From Pycnococcus provasolii (lineage: Eukaryota; Chlorophyta; Pseudoscourfieldiophyceae; Pseudoscourfieldiales), in assembly GCA_049487715.1 (NCBI GenBank), contig CP150554.1, positions 372,001 to 436,000 on the forward strand: a DNA stretch of 64,000 nt. Direction: 5' to 3'. Under the pieces are notes generated by a model that had not been told where the DNA came from, did not search any database, and saw nothing but the letters and a program-made list of their open reading frames with translations. This document shows positions 40,177 to 50,124 of the stretch, in pieces. Made by a program: the position numbers and the translations under genes. Numbering within the stretch: the first letter of the stretch is position 1; every line of letters starts with the position of its first letter.

Positions 40177-43100
40177 TTATTCGGTGTCACTGTCCATGCC
40201 TGCCGTCGATGCGCCGAACAGCGCGTTCACCAAGTGAGCTGTCTCGATCGTCGGGGGATACGCGGAGTCCACGCGAACGCGCATCAGGTCGAATGCCACG
40301 AGCGTCTCCGGTGCATGCTTGCCACGATGAATGCGAGAAGCCTCCGAGCGATTGCTCTCCGTCTGGCCAGGAAGCTTGGGATAACGTTGGCTGAAGTGCG
40401 TTAGCAGGAGACGATCGACGCTCGCTCGTTTGCCGGCGGCCAGAGCCTGCCTCACGGTGGAGTGCCGCTTCTTATCCGCCTCGTCCTTCAGCTCGTCGTC
40501 AAAGGTCGCCTCGTGTACCATGAGGCGAGCTCCCGACGACGCGTCGGCGAATTCGGGGCAAAATACGGTGTCGCCGGAGTAGCTGACGTGAGCCTGCACC
40601 TTGCCGCTGTCATCCTCGTGCCCAAGCACGACGCCGTACGCCTCAGGGCAGTGGTCGACGCGCACGGTGCTGAGAGCAGGCATGCCAAGCCGAGATGCCG
40701 CCTCATTTGCCGCGTGCAGTGATAGCGAGGCGTTGAGGTTTGTGCCAGACGGATACGATGTGAGGTCCTCTGCACCTACCGCCTCAGATGCTGGCACGAT
40801 ATCTCGCGTCAAGTGCTTGTTGTCCGCGAAGTGGAAGTTCAGCAACTCGACTTGATCCTCGAAGCGTTTCAGGAATGGATACAGCATGTGCGGCCCCATG
40901 ACGAGAAGAGGCGGTGCTTTCGGCATAAGCTTTTTGCGAACTGAGAGGATCTTAGGGACACCGGCGTGGTGGTCGGCGTGGATGTGCGAGATCCAAATTG
41001 CGCGGAGACCGCACAGCGCATTCTCGGCACCCTTCGGGCCGAAGTGTCGCACCAGCTGGCCATAGCTTCCCTCGCCACAGTCCAGCAGCATGCCCTCTGG
41101 CATCTCTGGCGTGCTCGCGTCGTGAGGCTTCGAAAGATAAAGTCCGCTGACGTTGCGATAGCGGCTTGGAGCCGAGCTGCCCGTTCCGAGGACAATGAGC
41201 TCCAACGGAACGTTCTCCAGTGCACGTCTCTCCTTTTGCACCTTCGAAGGAGACGGCGGCGGTGATTCCGCCTTCTCAACCTCCTGATCCACCTCCGCTG
41301 CCGCTGCAGCCTTGCCGCTTCCCTCCTCGTCCTCGGACGAGGAAGACACCGGCTCTTCACTACCCATCGGGGCGGGTGCCAAGCCAAGCAGGCGATTTCT
41401 CTGCTGCCTCACACGCTTCGAAAGTCTCGTGTCCCATGATCGGATGTCATTTTTTGCAGCCTCCGTCGTCAGCGCATACGTCCCGCCTGACTGCATCGGC
41501 TGGCCAGTGCGCGGCATCATTACGCCGCGAGCGACGCCAACACGACCCTCAGCTTTGTCTGTCAGCTTCAGCGGTACGGAGCCGACGTCGAAGCCTCGCT
41601 GACGGATCGGTCGAAGGTGGTAGCGAAGCATGTTGGCACCCTGAACGACGCCTTCACGCTTGAGCGGCTTGTCTCCACGTGCTGCTCGCCACAGAGACAC
41701 CCCAGCGTTTTCGTGCAAATCATCGGATACTACCAGCGATGGATACGTGTACGGGTCGAGGAGATTCAGCTTCGCCTGTGTCACGGCACTGCACAGAAAC
41801 ACGCGAGACACGGGGCTAAGTTCCGTCACTTCACTTACGGCGGGACCGAACAGATTAGGCATCGCGATCTTTGCACCCTTGTCAGATGAGCGCGAGTTGT
41901 TCGGATTGATGCTAACCGTATCGGACACGTAGATTGGCGCGCCATCTTCGTCGAATGGACGACTTGGCATCGAGCAGATGGCGTGCTGCGTTTCCGCCGG
42001 AAAGCACTCCAGCAGCTTCTCGTACAGCGGATGTGCAGCCACCTCCGGTGGAGCAAGGTGCACGACAAGCGTGGGCGTGTCTCCCGCGGGAGTGTCGGGC
42101 GATCTGCATGACTCAGTAAGCAGACTCTCAAACACCGAGATCGCGCTGGCTGATTGATCGTGCGCATGATTGCTTGCGTTGTTATCACTATCTGCAGCAT
42201 CGTCTTCTTTCATCATCGAGGCACGTTCACTCAGCGGCAGGCAAGCAGCGACGTGGCGGACCGTGGGACAGTCTAAGATGATCGTGACAGCGCCAGGTGT
42301 GGACGGTGACATCACCATATCTGGCGTCACCGTAACAGACGGGTCAGCATCGCTTTGCACGCTCTTACCCATTGTGAGCTCGCGAAACTTCTTCCCCGGC
42401 TCGAGTCCTAGCGCCTTAGCCTTCTCCAGGTCAAATTTGCCGCGCGTTTCGGGAAGCAGCACGGCATACGCAAGCACGGGCCGTGGTACCGCGGGTAGTT
42501 TTGGAGGAGGTTGGCCAGGCTCGGATGGTCTTCCACAGCGCGGCATGAGCGGATCGAATGTGTTGCTTCCCACCTCCGTGGCGAGTCCCATTTTGCGTGC
42601 GTCGGCCGTGCCCACCGGGCGCAACCGAGTACTCGCGACGACGGAGGAGTCGTCGGCGAATACGGGCTCAAAGCTTTCTCCAAGTCGCTCGCGCACCTGA
42701 CGTCGGATATCATCGGTCATGTGCTGCGTCGCGTTTTTCGACGACGCGGACAGAGGGGAGCTGCCCACCTGCCTCCAGCCTTGCCGTCTCATGTTGGGAT
42801 TGAAAGGCTCAATTAGCCAGCGTCGTGGTTCGCTCTCCTCGTCGCGGATTTCGCGCGCATCGAGACCGATGGACTGCACGGCAACAAACGAGCGTGCCGC
42901 GCCGATGAGGCCGTGCAACGGCCTTGGTCCGATGACGTTGAAGGTTGTGTCTTCCGTGACCTCTTCGTTCTTTCTTGCCATCGTGACGTTCTGCATAAGC
43001 GTTAACATGGTTCCCGGCATGCCTCCGCCCGAGTGGGAGTCGACACGCGTGAGAAAGATGGGCTTGATTTTGTTGAGTTTGATTCCGTACTCGAGGCAGA

Positions 43101-43575
43101 AGCGCTGCAGCGACTCGCCGCACCCGAACAGGTATCTTGCGCGGTCGAAGTGCATGAGCACGCTGGGTACGCTCTCGAGCGTGTCATATCCCGTTCCGAG
43201 GATTTGCACGTGGCACGGTGCAATGGCGCCCGCGTCTCTCGTTTCTTTGTTGGACTTTGCTCCAGACGCAGGTTGTGCAGCCGCCGCGGCGCCGTGCTGT
43301 GTCACGTCACGCTTCCTTTTCCCCATGGACTTGGGGTTAATAAAGTTGAAGGTCCTAGTGGTATCGGCGTAGTATCTCCTCTGAGGCAGCAGACCTGCGG
43401 CTGAGCCTCTGGCTCCCAGGGATGCGTGTGAGACAGTTGAACCACCTCTGGCGAGTGATGTCTTGTTGACAATTGCGGAAGCGAGAGCGCGGAGACGCGA
43501 GTAGGAGACCCTAGGAAGACCCGTTGAAGAGGACACAAGACCGGCACGGTGCGAGGTCCCTAACCGGGCGCGCAT
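40177..43575 (-). CDS. ELAC2: tRNase Z, long form (ELAC2 type)
   Basis: Endonuclease removing the 3' trailer of pre-tRNAs. ATG 43575 opens MRARLGTSHRAGLVSSSTGL, an Arg/Ser-rich presequence suggesting an organelle; an earlier ATG at 43740 adds a Phe-rich stretch read from a pyrimidine tract, so I prefer 43575. The N-terminal half is the inactive metallo-beta-lactamase domain typical of long forms (QILGTGYDTLESVPSVLMHF, LTRVDSHSGGGMPGTM). A disordered acidic linker follows. The C-terminal half is catalytic: LIVLGTGSSAPSRYRNVSG, SHIHADHHAG (metal motif), YSGDTVFCPEF, MVHEATFDDEL and LLTHFSQRYPKLP. About 1132 residues. Divergent from the ADA3-like gene. Confidence 0.93.
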   Translation of the reverse strand: MRARLGTSHRAGLVSSSTGLPRVSYSRLRALASAIVNKTSLARGGSTVSHASLGARGSAAGLLPQRRYYADTTRTFNFINPKSMGKRKRDVTQHGAAAAAQPASGAKSNKETRDAGAIAPCHVQILGTGYDTLESVPSVLMHFDRARYLFGCGESLQRFCLEYGIKLNKIKPIFLTRVDSHSGGGMPGTMLTLMQNVTMARKNEEVTEDTTFNVIGPRPLHGLIGAARSFVAVQSIGLDAREIRDEESEPRRWLIEPFNPNMRRQGWRQVGSSPLSASSKNATQHMTDDIRRQVRERLGESFEPVFADDSSVVASTRLRPVGTADARKMGLATEVGSNTFDPLMPRCGRPSEPGQPPPKLPAVPRPVLAYAVLLPETRGKFDLEKAKALGLEPGKKFRELTMGKSVQSDADPSVTVTPDMVMSPSTPGAVTIILDCPTVRHVAACLPLSERASMMKEDDAADSDNNASNHAHDQSASAISVFESLLTESCRSPDTPAGDTPTLVVHLAPPEVAAHPLYEKLLECFPAETQHAICSMPSRPFDEDGAPIYVSDTVSINPNNSRSSDKGAKIAMPNLFGPAVSEVTELSPVSRVFLCSAVTQAKLNLLDPYTYPSLVVSDDLHENAGVSLWRAARGDKPLKREGVVQGANMLRYHLRPIRQRGFDVGSVPLKLTDKAEGRVGVARGVMMPRTGQPMQSGGTYALTTEAAKNDIRSWDTRLSKRVRQQRNRLLGLAPAPMGSEEPVSSSSEDEEGSGKAAAAAEVDQEVEKAESPPPSPSKVQKERRALENVPLELIVLGTGSSAPSRYRNVSGLYLSKPHDASTPEMPEGMLLDCGEGSYGQLVRHFGPKGAENALCGLRAIWISHIHADHHAGVPKILSVRKKLMPKAPPLLVMGPHMLYPFLKRFEDQVELLNFHFADNKHLTRDIVPASEAVGAEDLTSYPSGTNLNASLSLHAANEAASRLGMPALSTVRVDHCPEAYGVVLGHEDDSGKVQAHVSYSGDTVFCPEFADASSGARLMVHEATFDDELKDEADKKRHSTVRQALAAGKRASVDRLLLTHFSQRYPKLPGQTESNRSEASRIHRGKHAPETLVAFDLMRVRVDSAYPPTIETAHLVNALFGASTAGMDSDTE

Positions 43576-43755
43576 GCATGCACAATGCCAGCACAATGAC
43601 GCAAGCAATGAAGCCGACCCGCCGCCAACAAACCAACAAAAAGAAAAAGGAAAGAAAAAAAAGGGGCAGAAAGAGGAGGCAGAAACAAGCGAAAAGCGAA
43701 AAGCGATCCCAACAGGTGATCCAAACCCATCCCCGTACATGAATAACCTACTCCG

Positions 43756-43777
43756 TAACCCTAACCCTAACCCTAAC
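43756..43777 (-). repeat. Interstitial telomeric repeat between tRNase Z and ADA3-like genes
   Basis: TAACCCTAACCCTAACCCTAAC on the + strand, in the divergent region. The remainder of 43778-44121 shows GGTACCC-type motifs and no gene. Confidence 0.95.
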
Positions 43778-44121
43778 GGTCCTTCCTAGGGTACCCTTTT
43801 TTAAGGGTAAATTTTACGAGGAGAGCTTCCCCCACTCCCAGGGGAGTTTTGGTTGGTTCGGACTTCGGGGAGGTGACCAAGTTCGGGACGGGGCCTGCTT
43901 TGTAAAATTAGAACTACTTTATCGTTGGCTGGTGATGAAAAACCAACCAAACATCTCTGTGAAATTGTCCCTGTGGGCTGTGGAGAAGGACAAAACCCCT
44001 CCCCCCCAGGTTGCTCCAGGGAGTGTGTTCTCGGTCCCCCCTTTCGAGGCGCCATAGTTTTTCCCAAGGAGCATTCATTTCCATTTGCAGTTGCCGAGTC
44101 GTTGGCGAGTTTGATTGATCT

Positions 44122-47085
44122 ATGACAGGCAACGTGGGTGGTGCTTCTGGTCCTGCTGGTGGTGCTTCAGGTCCTGCTGGTGCTTCAGGTGGTGGTGGTT
44201 CCCCTTCGCTCAGGGACGTCCAGCCTTCACTAGTTTCTCATCACGGTGGTGGTTTGGATATGGCACAGGATAATAATCATACACCCCAGGTGGAGGCTCA
44301 CGTTGTTTCCAGAAATCATGCCAACCAGACAAACGCGATTCCAGGGGCGCACACGAGCGGACATGCGTCCAACCTCCCGCACACGAACGGTGGCGCAATG
44401 GCGACGACGTACGGGGCAAGTGGGATGACGAACGGAGCGTTAGCAACACACCCGCACCAAACAGCCTTGGCGGGCGGAGCAGGCAACGCGCAGGCACACC
44501 TGCCGCTCAAGTGTGAACAGGCACTCAGAAACAACGCGCCGGCAACCGTCGCAGCGTGCGCTCCCAAGGGATCGACGTGCGAACGTATGGCGACGGACGC
44601 GGCGGCGATGATCAGCAAGGCGAACGCGCTCGCGCAGTCGGAACACCTCGCGCCGAACAACGCACATAGGAGAGTGCCTGCGACGCTCGCGGAGACCATA
44701 GCCATCGCACAGGCTAGGGCCAATCCACCGAGAGGCGCGAAGAGGGTCGCCGCCGCCGCAGCGGCGGCGGCGGCACAGGCGGCGGCGGAGGCGAGCGCCA
44801 GGGCAGCGACTGCCGCGCCGCAGGCGCATGCGAATAACGGAAAGTCAGTCGCGCACGCGCAGGCCATCGCAGCGCAGGCTGCCGCCGCGGCAAACGCAAA
44901 GCCCGTTGCAGCTGGGAAGGGCGGCAAAAGCGTCGAGGTTATGCACGACAAGGTGAAGACGCCGTACTGGCAAATCATGGACGAATATTTTCGCGACATC
45001 ACGCAGGAAGACGTGCGCATCGCCTTCCTGGGCAAGTACGCGCCTAATTGGTCGCCAGCCACAGATCCGGCGTTTACCATCCCGCCTCTCGGAAGACGCT
45101 ACGTATCGTCACTTGCAGATGCAGCGTTCAATGCCGAGTCGTACAGTGCGCCTACCCAACCTCGGGACACTAGCCCGCCGGCGATAGCCGCCTGCGCTCC
45201 TCACGAACTTGCGGCACTCGCAGTGGTGGTGGCACAGCTCGATACCGCGGCGGAGGTGCAGCAAGGATCGGGACCACCGCCGCCCGAGGATGGCAACACC
45301 TTGGCGGCACGAGCCATCTCCGCGAGGTCTGCCGCGGCCTCGACGACGCCAAGGGCTGCCGTGCCAGAACAGACGGTGCTAACATGGCTCACGGCGGCGG
45401 GGGGCGGTGCTGCCACAACGCCAGCTGATGCGCCCGTGGTGAATGCGGTGCACGAATGGCTGCGCTCACACAGCGATATCGACGTCGACCGCATGCCCGT
45501 GCCGCAGCCCGACCCTGAGGCGCTGCATCCATACACACGTCGCCTTCTGCGCATTCCGCTCGTCGAGAGGACGCGCGAGGACGTTGCGGGTAGCCATGCG
45601 TCTGCCGAGCTCGAGGATGCAGCAGATGGAGATGGTGCCGCCGCCACAACCGCCGCCGCCGCAGCCACGAAGAGCAAAGCGGACGTAGCGACGAGATCTG
45701 CGACGCGATGTGAGGTTTGCCAAACGCAGCGTAGGGGACGGTGTGACACGGAGCTCGCACCACCTGGGTGCTTGAGATTGCAGCGCCAAGGCGCCAGCGG
45801 CGCCGCGATACCGACCGATGATGCGGCTGCGGCGAATGGCGTGGACCACAGCGCCGGGGCACACCGACTTCTCGTAGAGTGCGTGGAGCAAGAATGCGCG
45901 GAAAAGGTTCCAAATCAGGCGGCTGCGCTGACGTCGCTGCGGCAGAAACTACTTCCTCACGAAATCGAGGAGGTGGGCGGATCCTCTTGCGTTGCAATGG
46001 ATGCGACGAAGCAGGTACCAATTCACGCACTGATGGCGGATGCGCCAGAGGATGAGGTACTTGAAGAGCTTTGCGCGGTACAGGCTGAGCTTCTTGCAGT
46101 GCACCGTCGAAATCAAGTCCGCATGCTTGCCATGCTAGATGGCGCGACGTCGCACGCGTCAGAACAGTTTGCCGCGGCAGAGCAGCGGCGGGCAGAGCAG
46201 CGTGAGGTGCGCCAGTTCATGGACGAGCAACGCGAGCTTCGGAGACTGCAGAAGAGAGAGCGGAAGCGCCGAGAGGAGGCGAAAGCTCTCGCAGCTGCCA
46301 CCGCGGCGGTGGAGGCGAGCTCACGCGGACCTTCCTTCCGTGCAACGTCCGCGGCGGCGGGAGCATCAACGAAGGTGGAGCCCGCTGCAGGCGGCCCACC
46401 AGCGGACGTCAAGGAGGAGGCGCTGCCGAGTAAGCTGGAACCGGGTGATGCAACCACGAATGCCGAGGAAGCTCCGAATACGTTGAAGCTCGTTGGCCCA
46501 CACGCACCACATCCCAGCCAAGACAAGGACGCGCAGGCTGGCCGTGCAAATTTGCCCGCGGGAGCGGCGACACCATCGAATGCCGCGGCGGGAGCTGCAG
46601 GCTCGGACAGCCAGCTCATGCTCACGAACGGAGACGTTGATGCTGCCGCGCTCATCGCGTCTGCAGCCGCTGCGTCGCCAGGAAGCCTCTCGGCGAAGGA
46701 GCTCGGTTTTCTCGTGTCATGCGCGAAGGATTGGAAGCGATCTCGTGATGCCCTGCGCAGCCTACTTCACCTCGTTCAGCAGTGCGAGCACCGCGAGGCG
46801 ACGAAGCGAGAGGTTGCGCGTGTGGAGCAGGAGCTCGACGACGTGGTTGCGGAGCATCCTCACCTCTATGCTAGCCTCAGTGCGGGCCCAAATCTGGGCG
46901 GCGATGGCGCGGGTCTAGCTGGAGGTGGTGGCGGCACAGGAAAGCGAAAGGGCGGAAAGCGCGCGGGCGTTGGCGCAGACGATTCCGACGGAGTCGTGGC
47001 GCGTGCCGTGGTTATGACCTCTGACGCCGCACGGCGCACCAATTCGCAGCTGCCTCCCGGCTTTCGCTACGTCCCGATGCCATGA
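44122..47085 (+). CDS. ADA3/NGG1-like transcriptional adaptor (SAGA HAT module)
   Basis: 987 residues. The assignment rests on three patches. KTPYWQIMDEYFRDITQEDV near residue 278 and FTIPPLGRRY near 316 resemble the central conserved region. EDEVLEELCAVQAELLAVHR near 640 matches the C-terminal EDEVL.EL...Q.EL...N helix of TADA3 proteins. The last is followed by a long coiled coil (EQFAAAEQRRAEQREVRQFM). ADA3 holds GCN5 and ADA2 together in SAGA-type acetyltransferase complexes. Much of the rest is low complexity: poly-Ala around residues 210-270, Gly/Ala-rich N-terminus. A CxxC...C pair (CEVCQTQRRGRC) near 530 is not part of the known family. Moderately sure. Confidence 0.55.
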   Translation: MTGNVGGASGPAGGASGPAGASGGGGSPSLRDVQPSLVSHHGGGLDMAQDNNHTPQVEAHVVSRNHANQTNAIPGAHTSGHASNLPHTNGGAMATTYGASGMTNGALATHPHQTALAGGAGNAQAHLPLKCEQALRNNAPATVAACAPKGSTCERMATDAAAMISKANALAQSEHLAPNNAHRRVPATLAETIAIAQARANPPRGAKRVAAAAAAAAAQAAAEASARAATAAPQAHANNGKSVAHAQAIAAQAAAAANAKPVAAGKGGKSVEVMHDKVKTPYWQIMDEYFRDITQEDVRIAFLGKYAPNWSPATDPAFTIPPLGRRYVSSLADAAFNAESYSAPTQPRDTSPPAIAACAPHELAALAVVVAQLDTAAEVQQGSGPPPPEDGNTLAARAISARSAAASTTPRAAVPEQTVLTWLTAAGGGAATTPADAPVVNAVHEWLRSHSDIDVDRMPVPQPDPEALHPYTRRLLRIPLVERTREDVAGSHASAELEDAADGDGAAATTAAAAATKSKADVATRSATRCEVCQTQRRGRCDTELAPPGCLRLQRQGASGAAIPTDDAAAANGVDHSAGAHRLLVECVEQECAEKVPNQAAALTSLRQKLLPHEIEEVGGSSCVAMDATKQVPIHALMADAPEDEVLEELCAVQAELLAVHRRNQVRMLAMLDGATSHASEQFAAAEQRRAEQREVRQFMDEQRELRRLQKRERKRREEAKALAAATAAVEASSRGPSFRATSAAAGASTKVEPAAGGPPADVKEEALPSKLEPGDATTNAEEAPNTLKLVGPHAPHPSQDKDAQAGRANLPAGAATPSNAAAGAAGSDSQLMLTNGDVDAAALIASAAAASPGSLSAKELGFLVSCAKDWKRSRDALRSLLHLVQQCEHREATKREVARVEQELDDVVAEHPHLYASLSAGPNLGGDGAGLAGGGGGTGKRKGGKRAGVGADDSDGVVARAVVMTSDAARRTNSQLPPGFRYVPMP

Positions 47086-47231
47086 CGTTGTTACAGCAGT
47101 CTTTTACTCTATGTGGACACATCATCACAATTCTTTGTTGTTTTTTGTTGGTTGTTTGAATCGTTAAAGGTTCACCAGGGGTACTTAGGGCACACATTTG
47201 CAATTACAAACTTTTGATCACAAACGACTGA

Positions 47232-48662
47232 TTACGCAGCCTCTTGCAAGAAGCTTCGCCAGCCGTCCCAAGATGACGCGTACGTCTGCTCAGGCTTGCG
47301 AGGAACGCCAAGTGGAGGGGCGCACGCGCGGAATGCACGCGCTGTGCGTACTTCACGCACCGTGGTCACGCTCGGAAGGTGCGCTGTCGACGCATCGCCG
47401 AGCGCCAAGGTGACGGCGCGCGCAACGGTGAGTGTGCAATGGCACCCATCCTGTTCGTGAGCGAGGCGCGTGCACGAGCTGACGGCGTCGCGTGCATCCG
47501 CGAGCGTATTCCAAGGCGGGCAGACGCCAAACATTGCGCCGCATGCAAAGGCAGACAGAAGTAGCGCATCTGCTCGACCATGGTGGGTCTTGTCAGACAG
47601 AAATGGTGCCGCCGCTGGGAACAGCGCGCTGGCAAGAGCTCGGCTATCATCTTTGCTCGCGCGTCGCGGAAGACCTGCCGCCGCCTTCCAGCGCTGCGGT
47701 GCCACCGTATGCACACGTGTTGCCGATCCTGTGCACGCACCCACGTACAGCCCAGCATTGTATGCCATGCGGCTCGTCGTGACGCGGCTTAGCACTGGAT
47801 TAGGAGGTGGAAGCTCCACCGCCACGGCGTCAATGGGACAAAGACGTTGGAAGAGCTCACGAATAGCGGCGGCGTCGATGTGCCGTGCCTGCGTTGAGCC
47901 TCGACGCACACGCAAGCTCGTCTTCCGCCGCGCGCCGTCGACGACTTGCGTCGGCGCCGAGGTTGTCTGGTCGTCGGACCCAACCAAGCTAGCCACGCAC
48001 TTGTCCCACTCCTCAGCGAAATTTTCTTGCGCGAGCATAGGCGCGTCGAAGATGCGAACTTCGACGAGTTGAAGGAGTCGCGAAGCGGCGCGCGCGAGCT
48101 CTTCGTCGTGCGCGAGCCATGCGTTCGTCTCTCCGGCGAGCAGCGCGTCCAAGCCTCGTCGCCGTGCCGCCGCCGCCTCGCACACCGCATGCGCCGCTTC
48201 TTCCCATTCTTCCGTCTGCGGGATAGTCCAAGCCGCCACCGCGCCGTCAAAGTCCGTGTCCACACCCGCGAACGTCGCGCCACGCTTCACGGCTGGGAAG
48301 AGCAGCGTCGGCCACTGCGTGAGTACAGAAGTGCCACTGCTACTGCGCGACGAGTCAGCGTGCTGCTGGTTGTGGGTTTCCTCCTCCTCTGGCGCTTCTG
48401 TGAGCGCTTCCAGCGTGCAGCACGCGAGGCGCAGCGCCGCGGACGTCGCGACGACGGAGACGTCAAACGCTGAGGGCGCACCAGAGGCATTATTGGAAGC
48501 ATCACCAGAAGCATCGTCACCAGAAGCATCGTCACCAGAAGCACAAGCTGACACACCGCGGCGTGCACCACCACACCACCTGTGTGTCCGTGCCGCGCGC
48601 CTACATACCAGAGGCACCTTGCCGCGTCGAACACGCGGAACATGATGCGGCGCCACCGCCAT
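47232..48662 (-). CDS. MOC1: MOC1-like plastid Holliday junction resolvase
   Basis: RuvC-fold nuclease; in plants and green algae MOC1 resolves Holliday junctions in plastid DNA and is needed for nucleoid segregation. 476 residues, longer than usual. FAGVDTDFDGAVAAW near residue 131 has the first catalytic Asp. DAVAVELPPPNP near 290 has the Glu. KAAAGLPRRASKDDSRALAS and HGRADALLLSAFACG (about 345-385) match the conserved C-terminal block with the last acidic residue. ATG 48662. Residues 15-40 (VPLVC...VSAC) are identical to those of the DusA-type protein, followed by ASGDDASGDDASGD from a 15-bp minisatellite. An insertion with acidic and Ser-rich sequence precedes the nuclease fold. A TTAGGG array lies 41 bases upstream of the ATG. 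Confidence 0.85.
   Translation of the reverse strand: MAVAPHHVPRVRRGKVPLVCRRAARTHRWCGGARRGVSACASGDDASGDDASGDASNNASGAPSAFDVSVVATSAALRLACCTLEALTEAPEEEETHNQQHADSSRSSSGTSVLTQWPTLLFPAVKRGATFAGVDTDFDGAVAAWTIPQTEEWEEAAHAVCEAAAARRRGLDALLAGETNAWLAHDEELARAASRLLQLVEVRIFDAPMLAQENFAEEWDKCVASLVGSDDQTTSAPTQVVDGARRKTSLRVRRGSTQARHIDAAAIRELFQRLCPIDAVAVELPPPNPVLSRVTTSRMAYNAGLYVGACTGSATRVHTVAPQRWKAAAGLPRRASKDDSRALASALFPAAAPFLSDKTHHGRADALLLSAFACGAMFGVCPPWNTLADARDAVSSCTRLAHEQDGCHCTLTVARAVTLALGDASTAHLPSVTTVREVRTARAFRACAPPLGVPRKPEQTYASSWDGWRSFLQEAA
48502..48541 (-). repeat. 15-bp minisatellite GCATCGTCACCAGAA
   Basis: Nearly three units of GCATCGTCACCAGAA, encoding ASGDD repeats directly after the shared targeting segment of the MOC1-like protein. 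Confidence 0.8.
48542..48617 (-). repeat. 76-bp dispersed repeat, copy 2 (in MOC1-like N-terminus)
   Basis: Partner of 39016-39091; see that entry. The element starts with GTGCCT and contains TCAG six bases before its end on the coding strand, but removing it as an intron would break the frame in both genes. It is therefore coding. Confidence 0.97.
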
Positions 48663-48702
48663 GGGGAGGGTGTGAGTGGGTCCCCCAAGAGAAGAACGAT
48701 TC

Positions 48703-48723
48703 GGGTTAGGGTTAGGGTTAGGG
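48703..48723 (+). repeat. Interstitial telomeric repeat upstream of MOC1-like gene
   Basis: GGGTTAGGGTTAGGGTTAGGG on the + strand, in the 87-base gap between the MOC1-like start and the ABHD11-like stop. Confidence 0.95.
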
Positions 48724-48749
48724 TGATGTCACGAAACGTGAAATAAACG

Positions 48750-49922
48750 TTACGATGGTTGTATGGCGGGTATGCTCATCTTGTCGCATATTCGCGCCAT
48801 GAGCAACTCCACCAAGCCCTTCGGGTTGTCGACGTGCAGCCAGTGACCGCTCTTCGGAAGCACGTGGTGCGCGTGAGAAGGCAGCGAAGACAAACGCGCC
48901 TTCTGGTTCGCCGGCCAGTCGTCGAACGTGCGCTGCGCGATGACGAGCTCCGCCGACGCGTCGCTCGAGTTGGCGCTGCGAGTTAACGTTTCCCAATGGC
49001 ACGTGTCGACGTAGCTCTGAAAGAGGCTCTCGCATCCGGCAAAGTTCCACTGCCACACCATAGGTTCCGGCGAACCCTGGCCCTCAGGTGCGACGAGGTT
49101 CGTGCCAAGCCAGTTGATCAAGTCAACGGACATGCCTCGCGGTGCCAAGGTGTCGTGGAGCCACTTTCGGCTTGGCACGACGTCGGGCAGTTCACGCAGC
49201 ACGTTGAGCGTGCTGAACGTGCCATGAAGATCCCCTAGGTCCGGGCAGTCGTGCTTAGAGAACGGCGCCGAGTCGAGCACGAACGTGCACTTTGGCATGA
49301 CGCGTTTGTCGCCGTCGAGGTAGGCGAGCGCCACCTTTCCGCCCAGCGAGTGTCCGAGAAGTATGTCGGGCTCAATGCCGGACTTTTCGAAGAAGTCCGC
49401 AACGTCCTCGGCGCTCGCGTCGAGAGTGTGCGGCGCTGGCGCGTCGTAGGCTTGCGTGCTGGCACCGTGACATCTCTGGTCAACGAGCACGACGCGCCAC
49501 GAGTGCTGTGTGTCCCGCTCCGCGAGCGCCTTCCCAAGCGCCGAACCGACGGATCTCCAGTTTCGTCCTGACCCGAACAGGCCGTGCAGGATGGCGATGG
49601 TTCTTGTATGTTCTGACCAGAAAGTCGCGTCCGTTCCGAACTGCTGTGCTTGCGCCGCGATGGTTTTGACGTCGTGGCTGTGTAGGACCGGCGTCCAGCC
49701 GGCGGGTGGCGGTCGTCGTCCGGGCGGTACGACAGGCGCTGTTAAAGTTGGGGCAGCGGACGCCAACGACGCCGACGCGCTAAATTGACACCAGGGCGAC
49801 ACCAGTTTACATAACCTCTTAAAATGCGACAAACCATCCACGCGACATCCCACTCCTCCCACTCCTCCGGTTACCATCCTCCTACTAAGGGTACAAAGCG
49901 GAAGCGGCACCATAGGCGCCAT
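48750..49922 (-). CDS. ABHD11-like alpha/beta hydrolase
   Basis: 390 residues from ATG 49922. ILHGLFGSGRNWRSV is the oxyanion region typical of ABHD11 and YbfF-like esterases. VDQRCHGAST follows, then the nucleophile elbow ILLGHSLGGKVAL, KCTFVLDSAP and the C-terminal HVLPKSGHWLHVDNPKGL with the catalytic His. ABHD11 homologues are mitochondrial; the Arg/Ser-containing N-terminus (CRVDGLSHFKRLCKLVSPWC) could be a targeting peptide. The frame extends upstream to 49994 with a GTG only. Natural substrate unknown. Divergent from ERH, with a gap of about 200 bases and no TTAGGG array. Confidence 0.82.
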   Translation of the reverse strand: MAPMVPLPLCTLSRRMVTGGVGGVGCRVDGLSHFKRLCKLVSPWCQFSASASLASAAPTLTAPVVPPGRRPPPAGWTPVLHSHDVKTIAAQAQQFGTDATFWSEHTRTIAILHGLFGSGRNWRSVGSALGKALAERDTQHSWRVVLVDQRCHGASTQAYDAPAPHTLDASAEDVADFFEKSGIEPDILLGHSLGGKVALAYLDGDKRVMPKCTFVLDSAPFSKHDCPDLGDLHGTFSTLNVLRELPDVVPSRKWLHDTLAPRGMSVDLINWLGTNLVAPEGQGSPEPMVWQWNFAGCESLFQSYVDTCHWETLTRSANSSDASAELVIAQRTFDDWPANQKARLSSLPSHAHHVLPKSGHWLHVDNPKGLVELLMARICDKMSIPAIQPS

Positions 49923-50124
49923 GGGGTGTTTGTTTCGGGTTTCTGATCTGAGAAGGGTTTTCGAGACAGGTGGCGGACGAAAAAGAAGAAACACCTTCTT
50001 CGAGAAAGAAGCGCCAATTCATCTCCCCTTGTACATAAGAACCTTTCGCCAGTCAAATAATACTATTTCCTTGTGGCACATTCCCTCCCCCCTTCCTAAG
50101 GCTCTCGTCGGCTCTCCCATCCCA

